Positions 28,198 through 38,521 of a stretch of 64,000 nt of DNA are shown in pieces. Below the pieces are notes generated by a model, which did not search any database, was not told the DNA's origin, and worked only from the letters and a program-made list of their open reading frames with translations. The stretch lies in the NCBI RefSeq assembly GCF_004339545.1, contig NZ_SMGD01000003.1, positions 29,070 through 93,069 of the forward strand, given 5' to 3'. The position numbers and the translations under genes are program-made. Origin of the DNA: Celerinatantimonas diazotrophica (GTDB taxonomy: Bacteria; Pseudomonadota; Gammaproteobacteria; Enterobacterales; Celerinatantimonadaceae). Each line of letters starts with the position of its first letter. Within the stretch, counting starts at the first letter, position 1.

Positions 28198-28880
28198 TGA
28201 AAAAGATACCATTTATTGGATTAGCTGCACTGATTTTGTTGTTTTCAGCCGCATCGTATGCCATGCAGCCGGTAGCCAATACGCCGACTCAAAATCCATA
28301 CAAAACAATGACATCTGTGGTAGAAAATACTTTTCCAAAACTGCAAAAATTAAACAGTGAAGGAAAGTTAAACGAAAATTCTGCTCGAGATATTATTATT
28401 AATAATGTCATGCCGTATATCGATTATCGTTATGCTGCATACATGGTGATCGGTCGTGACCTACCCAAAACGACCAGAGCTCAACGAGAAAAGTTTGTGA
28501 AGGCATTTTATACTTATCTTGTGAATACATATTCTCAGGCTTTGGGGAAATACGATCACCAGAAGATTGAAATTGCTCGTCCTCGTCCATTCAAGAACAA
28601 ACAAATCATGGTTGTCCCAGCAAAAATTCTTCAACCGGATGGTCCCGCGATTCATCTCCAGTTTAAATTTCGTCATTTACAAGATAATAAAGGGTGGTTG
28701 GCTTTCGATATGATTGCCGAAGGGGTTAGTTTATTGTCGACGAATCAATCTGAAGTAGGGGGCCTTATCAATCAAAAAGGGATTGATGCGGTGACTCAAA
28801 TGTTGGAAAACCGCCAGCTTAAATCTGATGCCAGTAAAACGATGGATCAGGCCCAAAGTAAGGCTGCGAACCATGGCTAA
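28197..28880 (+). CDS. mlaC: Periplasmic phospholipid-binding protein MlaC
   Basis: Soluble periplasmic carrier that shuttles phospholipid between MlaA at the outer membrane and MlaD at the inner membrane. A signal peptide of ~22 residues (MKKIPFIGLAALILLFSAAS, cleavage near SYA) precedes the mature Tol-Tol-Ttg2 domain, with DYRYAAYMVIGRDLPKTT and the C-terminal FDMIAEGVSLL. The 227 residues (E. coli 211) include a longer tail. It overlaps mlaB by 8 nt. Confidence 0.95.
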   Translation: MKKIPFIGLAALILLFSAASYAMQPVANTPTQNPYKTMTSVVENTFPKLQKLNSEGKLNENSARDIIINNVMPYIDYRYAAYMVIGRDLPKTTRAQREKFVKAFYTYLVNTYSQALGKYDHQKIEIARPRPFKNKQIMVVPAKILQPDGPAIHLQFKFRHLQDNKGWLAFDMIAEGVSLLSTNQSEVGGLINQKGIDAVTQMLENRQLKSDASKTMDQAQSKAANHG

Positions 28881-29181
28881 TGGGTCTTTTGCTCGGATTG
28901 ATGACCAGGTACTCGGTTTTACCGGGTGCTGGACAATGGCGACCGTCAGAGAGCTCTGGGAGCAATTATCTACAGAGTCATTTAATTGTGCTGACTTAGA
29001 AAAAATTGAACAAATTGACTCTGCTGGATTAGCCGCTATCATCACCGCCCTATTAAGTGGTCATGACAGTGAAGAGATTAATCTTCGTCATTGCCCTGAG
29101 TCAATCAAACCCTTGGTAACGCTCTATGGTTTTGAGCCTTACCTGATTCATTCATCCGAAACCGGTTTAACCGCGGAGTAA
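28873..29181 (+). CDS. mlaB: Mla complex STAS-domain protein MlaB
   Basis: Small cytoplasmic STAS-domain protein that binds MlaF and is needed for activity of the transporter. The 102 residues contain the STAS motif EQIDSAGLAAI near residue 50. Start chosen at ATG 28873, which overlaps the mlaC stop by 8 nt and gives MANGSFARIDD; a longer reading to 28828 would begin inside mlaC with basic residues foreign to the family. Confidence 0.92.
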   Translation: MANGSFARIDDQVLGFTGCWTMATVRELWEQLSTESFNCADLEKIEQIDSAGLAAIITALLSGHDSEEINLRHCPESIKPLVTLYGFEPYLIHSSETGLTAE

Positions 29182-29190
29182 CATAGCCTT

Positions 29191-29448
29191 ATGCAACCGG
29201 AGCAGATTAAACAAATTTTGCAGACTGCCCTCGCTGTCGATGAGCTTCAAGTTAAAGGCGAGGATAGTCATTTTGAAGTTTTTGCGGTCGGCGAAATCTT
29301 TGACGGACTATCACGAGTCAAGAAGCAACAAATGATCTATGCACCATTAGCAGAATATATTGCTGATAACACTATTCATGCATTGACTATAAAAGCTTAT
29401 ACTCCAGCGGAGTGGGAAAAAGCTAAAAAGTTTGGTCAGCCCATTTAG
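29191..29448 (+). CDS. ibaG: BolA-family acid-stress protein IbaG
   Basis: BolA-like protein, 85 residues, that binds [2Fe-2S] clusters together with monothiol glutaredoxin. The BolA fold pattern is visible, with the helix-turn segment GLSRVKKQQMIYAPL and the conserved H in NTIHALTIKAYTP. Typical location between mlaB and murA, 9 nt after the former. A link to acid resistance comes from E. coli work. Confidence 0.94.
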   Translation: MQPEQIKQILQTALAVDELQVKGEDSHFEVFAVGEIFDGLSRVKKQQMIYAPLAEYIADNTIHALTIKAYTPAEWEKAKKFGQPI

Positions 29449-30723
<1,275 letters not shown>

Positions 30724-30756
30724 CTGGCAAACGCTGACTATGTTGTCGTAGTTAAG

Positions 30757-30786
30757 AAAAAGGAGCAGATATCTGCTCCTTTTTTT
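30757..30786. terminator. Strong terminator between murA and degS
   Basis: Perfect 28-bp palindrome (30757-30784) of GC-rich core flanked by A5 and T5, extended to seven Ts on the plus strand. Placed between convergent murA and degS; it can act in both directions. Confidence 0.88.
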
Positions 30787-30808
30787 ATAGCTGTGAGTGG
30801 GGATAAGC

Positions 30809-31918
30809 TTAATCAGAATGCCTAACTTCATTTACTTTGAGTTCAGCGACTTTTATATCTAATTTCTGTTGCTTATTATTGCGGACAATTGTCAGAGTGA
30901 TGATTTTCCCCGGTTTCGTTTCTGCAACAAAATCCATAGCATCTTTCACCGATTTCACTGCGCGATTATCCATTTTTAAAATGACATCATTGGTTCGTAA
31001 TCCGGCTTTACTGGCTGGGCCTTTTGGATCGACCTTTTCGACATAGAGGCCATGATTGTTTTTAATGTGAAGTTTTTTGAGTTCTTTGGGGTTCATATGG
31101 CGAATATTGATCGCATCAACACCCACATAGCCTCGCACGACTTTTCCATACCTGATTAAACTTTCTAGAATGCGTTTGGCTAATGGGTAAGGAATCGCAA
31201 AGCTTATTCCATAAGTTTCGCTATTGCGTCCTAGATGATAGGCGGCAGTATTGATGCCAACTAGCTGTCCTAAAGTATTCACCAACGCACCGCCTGAGTT
31301 GCCCCGATTAATTGCGGCGTCAGTTTGTAAAAAGTCTTGTCGTCCGCTCGCGCTCATGCCACTGCGCCCAGTTGCCGAAATAATGCCTTGAGTAACCGTT
31401 TGGCCCACATTGTATGGGTTGCCGATTGCTAGAACGACCTCGCCAACCTGAGTGTGTAATTGGTTCGACTGTGGAATGACGGGGAGGGCTGTAGTTCCTG
31501 CATCAATTTTTAAGACGGCTAAATCAGTGATGGCATCACTTCCAACCAACTCGGCGATAAAGACGCGGCCATCTTGTAATGCGACAATAATCTGATCCGC
31601 ATTCGCGATTACATGCATGTTCGTGAGAATGTAACCTTGTTTATTCATAATCACCCCAGAGCCGAGCCCTTCACTGGTGACCGTTGGCGGTTTATTACTT
31701 AAGTGACTATCGCTAAAACTGCGTGTATAGATATTTACCACCGCCGGAGAGGCTAAACGCGCTGCTCTGGCAAAGCTCATTGGTTTTTCTTGAGGCTTAT
31801 CAGCCCAGTGTAGTAATGAATTGCTTTTTTGGGTATTTGGTACGACAAATAAAAAAATGACGGCAATGGTCAGTCCCAACACAATGGATTTGGCTAGGTA
31901 TTTGATCATGGATAGCAA
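30809..31918 (-). CDS. degS: Site-1 protease DegS
   Basis: Inner-membrane-anchored periplasmic serine protease. It senses misfolded porin C-termini through its PDZ domain and cleaves RseA, starting the sigma-E envelope response. An N-terminal transmembrane segment (residues ~9-27) is followed by the trypsin-like domain with His in LTNMHVIANA, Asp in SDAITDLAVLKI and Ser in NRGNSGGALV. One PDZ domain closes the protein (residues ~265-360). The 369 residues compare with 355 in E. coli. It lies 124 bp after degQ, separated by a terminator. Confidence 0.96.
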   Translation of the reverse strand: MLSMIKYLAKSIVLGLTIAVIFLFVVPNTQKSNSLLHWADKPQEKPMSFARAARLASPAVVNIYTRSFSDSHLSNKPPTVTSEGLGSGVIMNKQGYILTNMHVIANADQIIVALQDGRVFIAELVGSDAITDLAVLKIDAGTTALPVIPQSNQLHTQVGEVVLAIGNPYNVGQTVTQGIISATGRSGMSASGRQDFLQTDAAINRGNSGGALVNTLGQLVGINTAAYHLGRNSETYGISFAIPYPLAKRILESLIRYGKVVRGYVGVDAINIRHMNPKELKKLHIKNNHGLYVEKVDPKGPASKAGLRTNDVILKMDNRAVKSVKDAMDFVAETKPGKIITLTIVRNNKQQKLDIKVAELKVNEVRHSD

Positions 31919-31984
31919 GCCCTTGCTTTGGCAGAAAAAACTTCTTTAGAATAGCACGGCTTGATTTGCTCAAGCTATGTGCAA

Positions 31985-32014
31985 ATAAAAAAGGGCTACA
32001 TAAGTAGCCCTTTT
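31985..32014 (-). terminator. Terminator after degQ
   Basis: An 11-bp stem (31989-31999 with 32004-32014) with a 4-nt loop, followed on the minus strand by a run of six Ts. It lies 29 bp beyond the degQ stop and separates degQ from degS. Confidence 0.82.
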
Positions 32015-32042
32015 CAGTAAACTGGCAAAGAAATCTGCTGAT

Positions 32043-33422
32043 TTATTGATTCTGTTGCACAACGATGTAAAGCTGGGCATCGCCTCGTTTGATATTTAAG
32101 GCTAGAACATCTGGTTTACTTTTTAGAATGTTACGTAACTCACTGATGTTTTTAACCCGATGTTTATTTACACCTAGGATAATATCACCTTTTTTCAGAC
32201 CAAACTGATCGGCTGAACTGTTGGGTTTAACTGAGGTGATTTCAACACCTTTCTCACCTTTTGTATCGGTATTAGTAAGCGTTGCACCAGAGAGCGCTGT
32301 ACTAATATTATTGGCATTTATTTGAGAGCTTTTCGGTTTTTGTAATGTAGCTTTGACGTGTAGTTCATGGCCATCACGGATAATTCCTAGCTCAATGGTC
32401 GTACCCGAACCTCTGGTTGCCACGCGAGCCCTTAGTTCAGAGAAATTGTGAATGGGTTTGCCATCCAAAGAAACGATGATATCGCCAGGTTTTAATCCCG
32501 CTTTTGCAGCACCGGAGTGTGGCATGACCTGATTAACAAAAGCTCCATGTTGTATAGAACTTCCCATCGCTTGAGCCAGTTCCGGAGTTAAGTTACCTCC
32601 CGCAACACCAAGCATTCCGCGGCGAACTTCACCATATTTGATCAGCTGGTGGACAATGTTTTGGACCATATCTGATGGAATGGCAAATCCGATCCCGATA
32701 TTCCCACCACCCGGTGCTAAAATAGCGGTGTTAATCCCAATGAGTTGACCTTTAAGGTTAACCAAAGCACCGCCGGAGTTCCCCTTGTTGATCGCAGCAT
32801 CGGTTTGAATGAAGTTTTCATAACCTTCGATATTCAGGCCGCTTCGGCCTAAAGCACTCACGATCCCCGATGTAACTGTCTGTCCAAGCCCAAACGGGTT
32901 ACCTAAAGCAATTGCAAAATCACCTACTTTCAGATCATCTGAGTTAGCCATTTTTACTTGGGTCAGATGTTTTGCTTTGATCTGCAATAAAGCAATATCT
33001 GACATAGGGTCAGCCCCAATCACTTTGGCTTTAAACTGACGGCCATCTTGCAGGGTAACTTCGATTTTGCTGGCGTCTTTGATGACGTGATTATTTGTGA
33101 CTATATAACCTTTGTCAGCATTAATGATGACACCAGAACCTAGCCCTTTAAATGGCGTTTTATGTGGTCCTTGCATTTGCGGTGGTTGCTGACCAAAGAA
33201 AAACTGAAACAGTTCAGGAGCTTGGGCATTAGTGACCATTTCTCCATCAACTGAGATGCTTACAACTGCCGGTGAAACTTTTGCCACAATTGGGGCAAGA
33301 CTTGGCATTTGCTGGTCTTCAACTGCTTTCGGTAATTGATGTGCCAATGCAACAGGGCTTGTGGATAAGCCTAAAGTCAGTGCCAGAGCAACGGGAACAA
33401 GACCCATGGTTAACTTCTTCAT
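32043..33422 (-). CDS. degQ: Periplasmic serine endoprotease DegQ/DegP type
   Basis: Periplasmic protease-chaperone that removes misfolded envelope proteins. Start at ATG 33422 gives a clear signal peptide (MKKLTMGLVPVALALTLG, cleavage near ALA) and 459 residues, nearer DegQ (455) than DegP (474); AAGGAG lies 11 nt upstream. The frame is open further upstream, but without a signal-like start. Catalytic His in VTNNHVIKDA, Asp in MSDIALLQI and Ser in NKGNSGGALVNL. Two PDZ domains follow. DegP versus DegQ is decided here by length and by linkage to degS and zapG. Confidence 0.92.
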   Translation of the reverse strand: MKKLTMGLVPVALALTLGLSTSPVALAHQLPKAVEDQQMPSLAPIVAKVSPAVVSISVDGEMVTNAQAPELFQFFFGQQPPQMQGPHKTPFKGLGSGVIINADKGYIVTNNHVIKDASKIEVTLQDGRQFKAKVIGADPMSDIALLQIKAKHLTQVKMANSDDLKVGDFAIALGNPFGLGQTVTSGIVSALGRSGLNIEGYENFIQTDAAINKGNSGGALVNLKGQLIGINTAILAPGGGNIGIGFAIPSDMVQNIVHQLIKYGEVRRGMLGVAGGNLTPELAQAMGSSIQHGAFVNQVMPHSGAAKAGLKPGDIIVSLDGKPIHNFSELRARVATRGSGTTIELGIIRDGHELHVKATLQKPKSSQINANNISTALSGATLTNTDTKGEKGVEITSVKPNSSADQFGLKKGDIILGVNKHRVKNISELRNILKSKPDVLALNIKRGDAQLYIVVQQNQ

Positions 33423-33709
33423 ATCAAGAGAGCTCCTTTGTGAATAAACCATTGGAGTTATTTTATGGGGCCCAAAAATGCGAATTAAACGCATTTCTGA
33501 GCAAAATGACTCCTGATAGAGCTAGACAATTCATGTTATTTCTACAAACATCTCTTTAAGAGAGGTCTGAGAATTAAATTGCTAACTCTAACTCAATAAT
33601 GATGTAGACGTTATCCTACCGAATTATCATCCTGAGCGAATTAGATTTACATAAAATGACCAAAGCTTTATTTTTCATACATTCCTTTGTTTTAATCTCC
33701 GCTGATCGC

Positions 33710-34138
33710 TTAGGTTGGGTCATTTTTTAAAATTCCCGAACGCTCATTGGTATAATCTTTCGGTGGAGCCGATGGGCTGCTCTCTTCAGTTTCGTCAATT
33801 TCCGCATCCAGTTGTGATTGAGTTGGGGGATAAAGGATCTTTTTATCCGGATCAAACATGGGAAAGTTTTGGCGTTGATCATCTAAAAGCTGGGTCGACT
33901 GTTCAGCCATATGCTGATAGATTTTTTGATACTGCTGCGCGAGTTCATCCAACATTTGAGCACTGCTTTGAAAATGTTCATTGACTTGTTTGCGGTAGGC
34001 CTTGAACTCGGCTTGGTTTTGTTCTAACTCTTTTTTGAGGGAGCTTTCATGTTTGTGGTTGTGTGTCAAAATTTGACTGATTAAAACCCCGATGATTACC
34101 CCCGCGGCAACCAGTATCAGGCTAGTCATTATATCCAT
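33710..34138 (-). CDS. zapG: ZapG (YhcB) envelope/division coordination protein
   Basis: DUF1043 inner-membrane protein tied to cell-envelope growth and division in E. coli. One N-terminal transmembrane helix (residues ~5-24) is followed by a cytoplasmic coiled coil (SSLKKELEQNQAEFKAYRKQ, through ~residue 90) and a disordered, Pro/Ser/Glu-rich tail. The 142 residues compare with 132. Divergent from zapE across 224 bp, as usual. The gap of 287 bp to degQ holds no gene or clear terminator that I can support. Confidence 0.93.
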   Translation of the reverse strand: MDIMTSLILVAAGVIIGVLISQILTHNHKHESSLKKELEQNQAEFKAYRKQVNEHFQSSAQMLDELAQQYQKIYQHMAEQSTQLLDDQRQNFPMFDPDKKILYPPTQSQLDAEIDETEESSPSAPPKDYTNERSGILKNDPT

Positions 34139-34362
34139 AGCGCCACCTCATAGTATGTGTTTGTATTGCACAATTGATAGCTTTTCTGCACCTTACTTCT
34201 TTTTATAACACGGCCAGTCATCCATGATAAGGTCTTTAATTGTTGGCTGTAGCATTGCAATATGTTATTGCTGATATATGTGAGTTGTTTTATCTATCTA
34301 AGATAGCAATTAATATTTAACTATTCCTATTATTTAGTCTCTTTACAAGGTGTTATTGAACT

Positions 34363-35466
34363 GTGCTCTCCCCAAAGCAGCGTTATAAAAAAGATATCAG
34401 TGAACAAAAAATTGTATTTGATGCCGCGCAGATGCAAGTGGTTGATGAACTTGAGCGTGTTCATCGTGCTTTTTCGCAACCGAAGCCGGATTCACTCGTG
34501 CCCAAAACCCGTTGGTGGCAACGCTTTACGGCTAAAACAACTCTAAATGACCCGATTCGAGGTGTCTATTTATGGGGTGGCGTTGGGCGTGGTAAAACCT
34601 ATTTAATGGATTTATTGGTTGCTAGTTTGCCAGCATCAGTGGTTCGACGACAGCATTTCTACCACTTTATGCAAGATATTCATCAGCAGTTAAAAATATA
34701 TCAAGGTCAAACCGATCCACTTGAAAAAATTGCTGAGCAGATAGCCCAGCAGGTTCGTTTGATTTGTTTTGATGAATTTTTTGTCACCGATATTACGGAT
34801 GCCATGTTGCTTGGCACGTTGTTTTCGGCACTTTTTAGGCGTGGTATATCACTGGTCGCTACATCAAATATTGTACCGGATGATCTTTATCATAATGGAT
34901 TGCAGCGTAGTCGTTTTTTACCAGCGATAGCGCTCATTAAACGCCATTGCGAGGTGATTAATTTAGATGGGCCAACCGATTACAGACAAAATGTCATTCA
35001 AAGTGGTCATTGTTTTTATTGGCCTTTATCAGAGTCAGCGACAACCTCGCTCAACAAGATGTTTGAGCAGTTAACTCATACTCTGCCTAATCCACAAGAA
35101 ATTGAAGTAAACCATCGTAAAGTGGCCTGTCGCGGCTGCTACAACGGGGTGTTATATAGTGATTTTTCTCGATTATGCCAAAGTGCTCGTTCTGCCAATG
35201 ATTATATTGAACTAGCTCATCGTTTTCATACCGTTATCATTGGTGATATTCCACTTCTTAATGACGACCAGAGCGATGCCTTGCGCCGTTTTATCACGCT
35301 CGTTGATGAATTTTATGAACGGCATGTCATTATCGTGGCGAGTATGCAAGCCAGACCGCAAGATCTCTATGAAGGGCAACGACTGGCATTTGAATATCAG
35401 CGTTGTTGCTCTAGATTACAGCAGATGGACTCCCAAGAATATTTAGATCTTGAGCACTTACCATAA
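34363..35466 (+). CDS. zapE: Cell division ATPase ZapE
   Basis: AFG1-like AAA-type ATPase that interacts with FtsZ and the divisome, mainly at low oxygen or high temperature. The P-loop is WGGVGRGKTYLMD near residue 75 and Walker B is LICFDEFFVTDI near residue 133. The start is GTG at 34363; an in-frame TGA six bases upstream excludes a longer form. AAGG lies about 12 nt upstream. The 367 residues are normal (E. coli 375). Immediately upstream of rplM, as in enterics and Vibrio. Confidence 0.94.
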   Translation: MLSPKQRYKKDISEQKIVFDAAQMQVVDELERVHRAFSQPKPDSLVPKTRWWQRFTAKTTLNDPIRGVYLWGGVGRGKTYLMDLLVASLPASVVRRQHFYHFMQDIHQQLKIYQGQTDPLEKIAEQIAQQVRLICFDEFFVTDITDAMLLGTLFSALFRRGISLVATSNIVPDDLYHNGLQRSRFLPAIALIKRHCEVINLDGPTDYRQNVIQSGHCFYWPLSESATTSLNKMFEQLTHTLPNPQEIEVNHRKVACRGCYNGVLYSDFSRLCQSARSANDYIELAHRFHTVIIGDIPLLNDDQSDALRRFITLVDEFYERHVIIVASMQARPQDLYEGQRLAFEYQRCCSRLQQMDSQEYLDLEHLP

Positions 35467-35536
35467 ATTGAACTGACTCTGGGTATAACGGTGAAATTTT
35501 CTGCAAATTGGGGGTGATCTTTATAACTCCTTTGCC

Positions 35537-35686
35537 TATAATACGCATGCCCACGTTACCAGCTGCCAATAAGGTGGCGTAATAGTTTATACAGCAGCCA
35601 TACTCGAAGGGGTAGCAGGCTAGCTTTTTTATGCTTGTTAAATGATTAGCAAGTTATTTGTAACAGTTTTTTTGGGTTATATACAA
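35537..35686 (+). promoter_or_regulatory. rplM promoter -10 and structured leader
   Basis: A perfect TATAAT (35537-35542) with a G/C-rich start region follows the zapE stop; no good -35 is visible at 16-18 bp. The ~140-nt leader includes a stem near 35554-35583 formed by CTGCC with GGTGG and flanking GTTAC/GTAAT. L13 is known to repress its own mRNA in E. coli through a leader structure; that the same holds here is inference. Confidence 0.5.
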
Positions 35687-36115
35687 ATGAAAACTTTTGT
35701 AGCAAAACCAGAATCGGTTAAACGTGAATGGTTCGTTGTTGACGCGGAAGGTAAAACGTTAGGTCGCCTAGCTACTGAAATCGCGACTCGTCTGCGTGGT
35801 AAACATAAACCGGAATATACTCCGCATGTTGATACTGGTGATTACATCATCGTGGTCAACGCAGAAAAAGTTGCCGTAACTGGTAACAAAGCGAAAAACA
35901 AAGTCTATCACTCGCACACTGGTTACCCAGGTGGGCTTAAATCAATTACTTTTGATAAATTAATTGATAAAGCACCTGAACGTGTTATCCAGTCAGCAGT
36001 GAAAGGTATGTTGCCAAAAGGTCCTCTGGGCCGTGCAATGTTCCGTAAACTGAAAGTATTCGCCGGTCCTGAGCATACCCATGCAGCTCAGCAACCACAG
36101 GTTTTAGACATTTAA
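35687..36115 (+). CDS. rplM: Ribosomal protein uL13
   Basis: Large-subunit ribosomal protein, an early 50S assembly protein. Start at ATG 35687 gives 142 residues, the E. coli length, beginning [15 protein letters not shown]; an upstream ATG (35642) would add 15 hydrophobic residues not found in the family. Conserved stretches include [21 protein letters not shown] and [11 protein letters not shown]. Followed after 16 bp by rpsI, the universal pair. Confidence 0.99.
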   Translation: MKTFVAKPESVKREWFVVDAEGKTLGRLATEIATRLRGKHKPEYTPHVDTGDYIIVVNAEKVAVTGNKAKNKVYHSHTGYPGGLKSITFDKLIDKAPERVIQSAVKGMLPKGPLGRAMFRKLKVFAGPEHTHAAQQPQVLDI

Positions 36116-36131
36116 GTTACGGAATTAGAAA

Positions 36132-36524
36132 ATGGCTGAGAATCAATACTACGGCACAGGCCGTCGCAAAAGCTCAACTGCTCGAGTATTCTTGAAAGCA
36201 GGAAGCGGCAATATCACTATTAATAAACGTTCACTAGAAACTTATTTCGGTCGTGAAACAGCTCGGATGGTTGTTCGTCAACCACTTGAACTGACTGAAT
36301 TACTGGAAAAAGTTGACTTGAACATCACTGTTGTTGGCGGTGGTACCTCTGGTCAAGCTGGCGCTATTCGTCACGGGATCACTCGTGCACTCATGCAATA
36401 CGACGAAAGTCTGCGTGGTGATCTGCGTAAAGCAGGTTATGTTACTCGTGATGCTCGTAAAGTTGAACGTAAGAAAGTTGGTTTGCACAAAGCGCGTAAA
36501 CGTCCACAATACTCAAAACGTTAA
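36132..36524 (+). CDS. rpsI: Ribosomal protein uS9
   Basis: Small-subunit ribosomal protein whose C-terminal basic tail reaches the P-site tRNA. The 130 residues equal E. coli S9 and end with the signature [26 protein letters not shown] opens the protein. Cotranscribed with rplM and followed by a strong terminator. In Vibrio and many relatives petABC follows here; in this window sspA is next. Confidence 0.99.
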   Translation: MAENQYYGTGRRKSSTARVFLKAGSGNITINKRSLETYFGRETARMVVRQPLELTELLEKVDLNITVVGGGTSGQAGAIRHGITRALMQYDESLRGDLRKAGYVTRDARKVERKKVGLHKARKRPQYSKR

Positions 36525-36552
36525 TTGTCAAATTAACTGGTATTGTGATGAA

Positions 36553-36583
36553 AAAGCCCGGTGTATTGCCGGGCTTTATTATT
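36553..36583 (+). terminator. Terminator after rpsI
   Basis: A 9-bp stem (36553-36561 with 36569-36577), GC-rich, with a 7-nt loop and a T-rich tail, 29 bp after the rpsI stop. Confidence 0.82.
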
Positions 36584-36753
36584 TGATCTGTATCTTGTCC
36601 TAGACAGGGGGCTAAATTTCCCCCAAGAGTCGCGAAATTTGATACAATCTTATGCTGATATCTCTATAGCTGACTAAATATCAATGAGTTGACATTATAA
36701 TTAGTCTGTAGAGTCTGAATAATATTCGCTAAATGAAGGTTTTGGAGGGTTCA

Positions 36754-37389
36754 ATGGCTATTGCTGCCAATAAGCGCTCAGTGATGACACTGTTTTCGGG
36801 TGCCAACGATTTATATAGTCACCAAGTTCGAATTGTTTTGGCCGAAAAAGGCGTGAGTGTTGAGATCCATCAGGTATCCCCCGATGTGTTGCCTGAAGAT
36901 TTAATCGAGTTGAACCCATATAACAGTGTTCCGACACTGGTGGATCGTGAGTTGGTTTTATACCAAGCTCAGATTATTATGGAATATTTAGATGAGCGGT
37001 TTCCTCATCCGCCATTGATGCCTGTATATCCTGTATCTCGTGGCTCTAGCCGGCTGATGATGTACCGGATCGAAAACGACTGGTATTCACTGGCTAAACG
37101 CATTATGGATGGGGATAATATTCAGCAAGCTCGTCAAGAACTTAAAGAAAGCCTATTAGCACTAGGTCCGGTCTTTGCTGAATACCCATACTTTATGAGC
37201 GAAGAATTTACTTTAGTGGATTGCTATATGGCACCACTATTATGGCGTTTGCCGGAGCTTGGTATCGAGCTAACTGGTTCTGGCGCTAAATCTGTCAAAG
37301 CGTATATGTTGCGTGTATTTGAACGGGATTCGTTTCAGGCTTCATTGACTGAAGTTGAGCGTGAGTTGCGTACTGGTCCATTAAACTAA
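36754..37389 (+). CDS. sspA: Stringent starvation protein A
   Basis: RNA-polymerase-associated protein with a glutathione-transferase fold but no transferase activity; needed for acid and stationary-phase survival in E. coli. Start at ATG 36754 gives 211 residues beginning MAIAANKRSVMTLFSG, with GGAGG 7 nt upstream; an earlier in-frame ATG adds seven residues. PHPPLMPVYPVSRG (around residue 84) is the conserved surface patch of SspA. Followed by sspB after 1 nt. Confidence 0.97.
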   Translation: MAIAANKRSVMTLFSGANDLYSHQVRIVLAEKGVSVEIHQVSPDVLPEDLIELNPYNSVPTLVDRELVLYQAQIIMEYLDERFPHPPLMPVYPVSRGSSRLMMYRIENDWYSLAKRIMDGDNIQQARQELKESLLALGPVFAEYPYFMSEEFTLVDCYMAPLLWRLPELGIELTGSGAKSVKAYMLRVFERDSFQASLTEVERELRTGPLN

Positions 37390-37390
37390 T

Positions 37391-37870
37391 ATGAATGATA
37401 TGACTCCTAACCGTCCTTATTTACTCAGAGCCTTTTTTGACTGGCTACTGGATAATCAGCTGACGCCTCATTTGGTAGTTGATGCAACCTATTTTGGGGT
37501 TGAAGTGCCTCAACAATTTGTACAAAACGGGCAGATTGTTTTGAATATTTCACCGAATGCTGTGGGGCAGTTTAATATGGGAATGGAAGATGTGAGTTTT
37601 AATGCTCGCTTTGGCGGAGTCCCTTTCCAAGTTTATATCCCTATGGGGGCTGTTCTGGCAATTTATGCGCGTGAAAATGGTGCTGGAACAATGTTTGAAC
37701 CTGACCCATATTATGATCAGCAAGGTGAAGATGGTGCTTCCAAAGCACATGAGCCAGCGCTGCGCCCTGTAGATGAAGAAGTTGTCGCTGAATCAGATGA
37801 AGAAAATGATGATGAACCGCCAACTCCTCCCAAAGGTAAAGGGCGACCCTCACTTCGTGTGATTAAATAG
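37391..37870 (+). CDS. sspB: ClpXP adaptor SspB
   Basis: Adaptor that binds the ssrA tag and delivers tagged proteins to ClpXP. The folded substrate-binding domain covers residues ~5-110 (RPYLLRAFFDWLLDNQLTPH). An acidic flexible linker follows, and the C-terminal ClpX-binding motif RPSLRVIK is present. The 159 residues are normal (E. coli 165). Begins 1 nt after sspA; the pair is coupled. Confidence 0.97.
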   Translation: MNDMTPNRPYLLRAFFDWLLDNQLTPHLVVDATYFGVEVPQQFVQNGQIVLNISPNAVGQFNMGMEDVSFNARFGGVPFQVYIPMGAVLAIYARENGAGTMFEPDPYYDQQGEDGASKAHEPALRPVDEEVVAESDEENDDEPPTPPKGKGRPSLRVIK

Positions 37871-37880
37871 CAATCATGAA

Positions 37881-37903
37881 AGCCCGCTTATAGCGGGCTA
37901 TTT
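37881..37903. terminator. Bidirectional terminator between sspB and dolP
   Basis: An 8-bp GC-rich stem (37881-37888 with 37892-37899) with a 3-nt loop and short T/A tails lies between the converging genes sspB and dolP. Confidence 0.75.
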
Positions 37904-37918
37904 GTTGTCTATCATATG

Positions 37919-38497
37919 CTATTTAGATGGCTTAATAATTTTAAAGAATTTGATTACGCGACTGACACCACTGACATAGCGCGCTTCATTCACCGCTATG
38001 TTCGCTTGTTTTTCAGTGACCACTCCGACTAAAAATACTTCACTATTTTCAGTGATCACTTTAATTCTTCCTGGTGGAATTTTATTGGCATACAACCGCG
38101 CTTTGACTTTAGTCGTAATCCAAGTGTCTCGGGCTTCAGTAGAGACTGATATGGGTTGTCCCAGTCGAACTTCATTCAGAACTTTTCTCACACCATCTAC
38201 GTTTTTGACAATCTCAGTGATCTGATTGCGCATTTGTGGTGTTGGCGTTTGGCCAATCATTAACACTTGCCCATCAAGTACAACAGGGGATAAATTGCTG
38301 TCTTCCCATAGTTTTTTATGGGTTCCAAGTGCGTGAGTGACACGTAGTGATACAGTTTGATCATCAATCTGGGTGCCCACAGTTCGATTATCCATCGCAG
38401 AATCAGTGGCAACTCCGGCACCGACGGCAATAACTCCAGCCGCGCATCCTTGCAACATCAATGTTACTGCCAAAGCAACGGGAAGCATTTTACGCAT
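37919..38497 (-). CDS. dolP: Outer-membrane BON-domain lipoprotein DolP (YraP)
   Basis: Lipoprotein that binds anionic phospholipid at the division site and supports outer-membrane integrity and BAM function. The lipobox LQGC puts the lipidated cysteine at residue 18. Two BON domains follow (residues ~45-115 and ~120-190), with DGVRKVLNEVRLG in the first and YVSGVSRVIKFFKI closing the second. The 192 residues match E. coli (191). Last of the lpoA-yraN-diaA-dolP unit. Confidence 0.96.
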   Translation of the reverse strand: MRKMLPVALAVTLMLQGCAAGVIAVGAGVATDSAMDNRTVGTQIDDQTVSLRVTHALGTHKKLWEDSNLSPVVLDGQVLMIGQTPTPQMRNQITEIVKNVDGVRKVLNEVRLGQPISVSTEARDTWITTKVKARLYANKIPPGRIKVITENSEVFLVGVVTEKQANIAVNEARYVSGVSRVIKFFKIIKPSK

Positions 38498-38521
38498 GTT
38501 GAATTACCTTTATTATGAGTC

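Noticed and set aside
33616..33678. A 20-codon minus-strand ORF with AAAGGA ahead of its ATG, between zapG and degQ
   Set aside because: Too short to support from one sequence, and the composition is unremarkable. Conservation in relatives would be needed.
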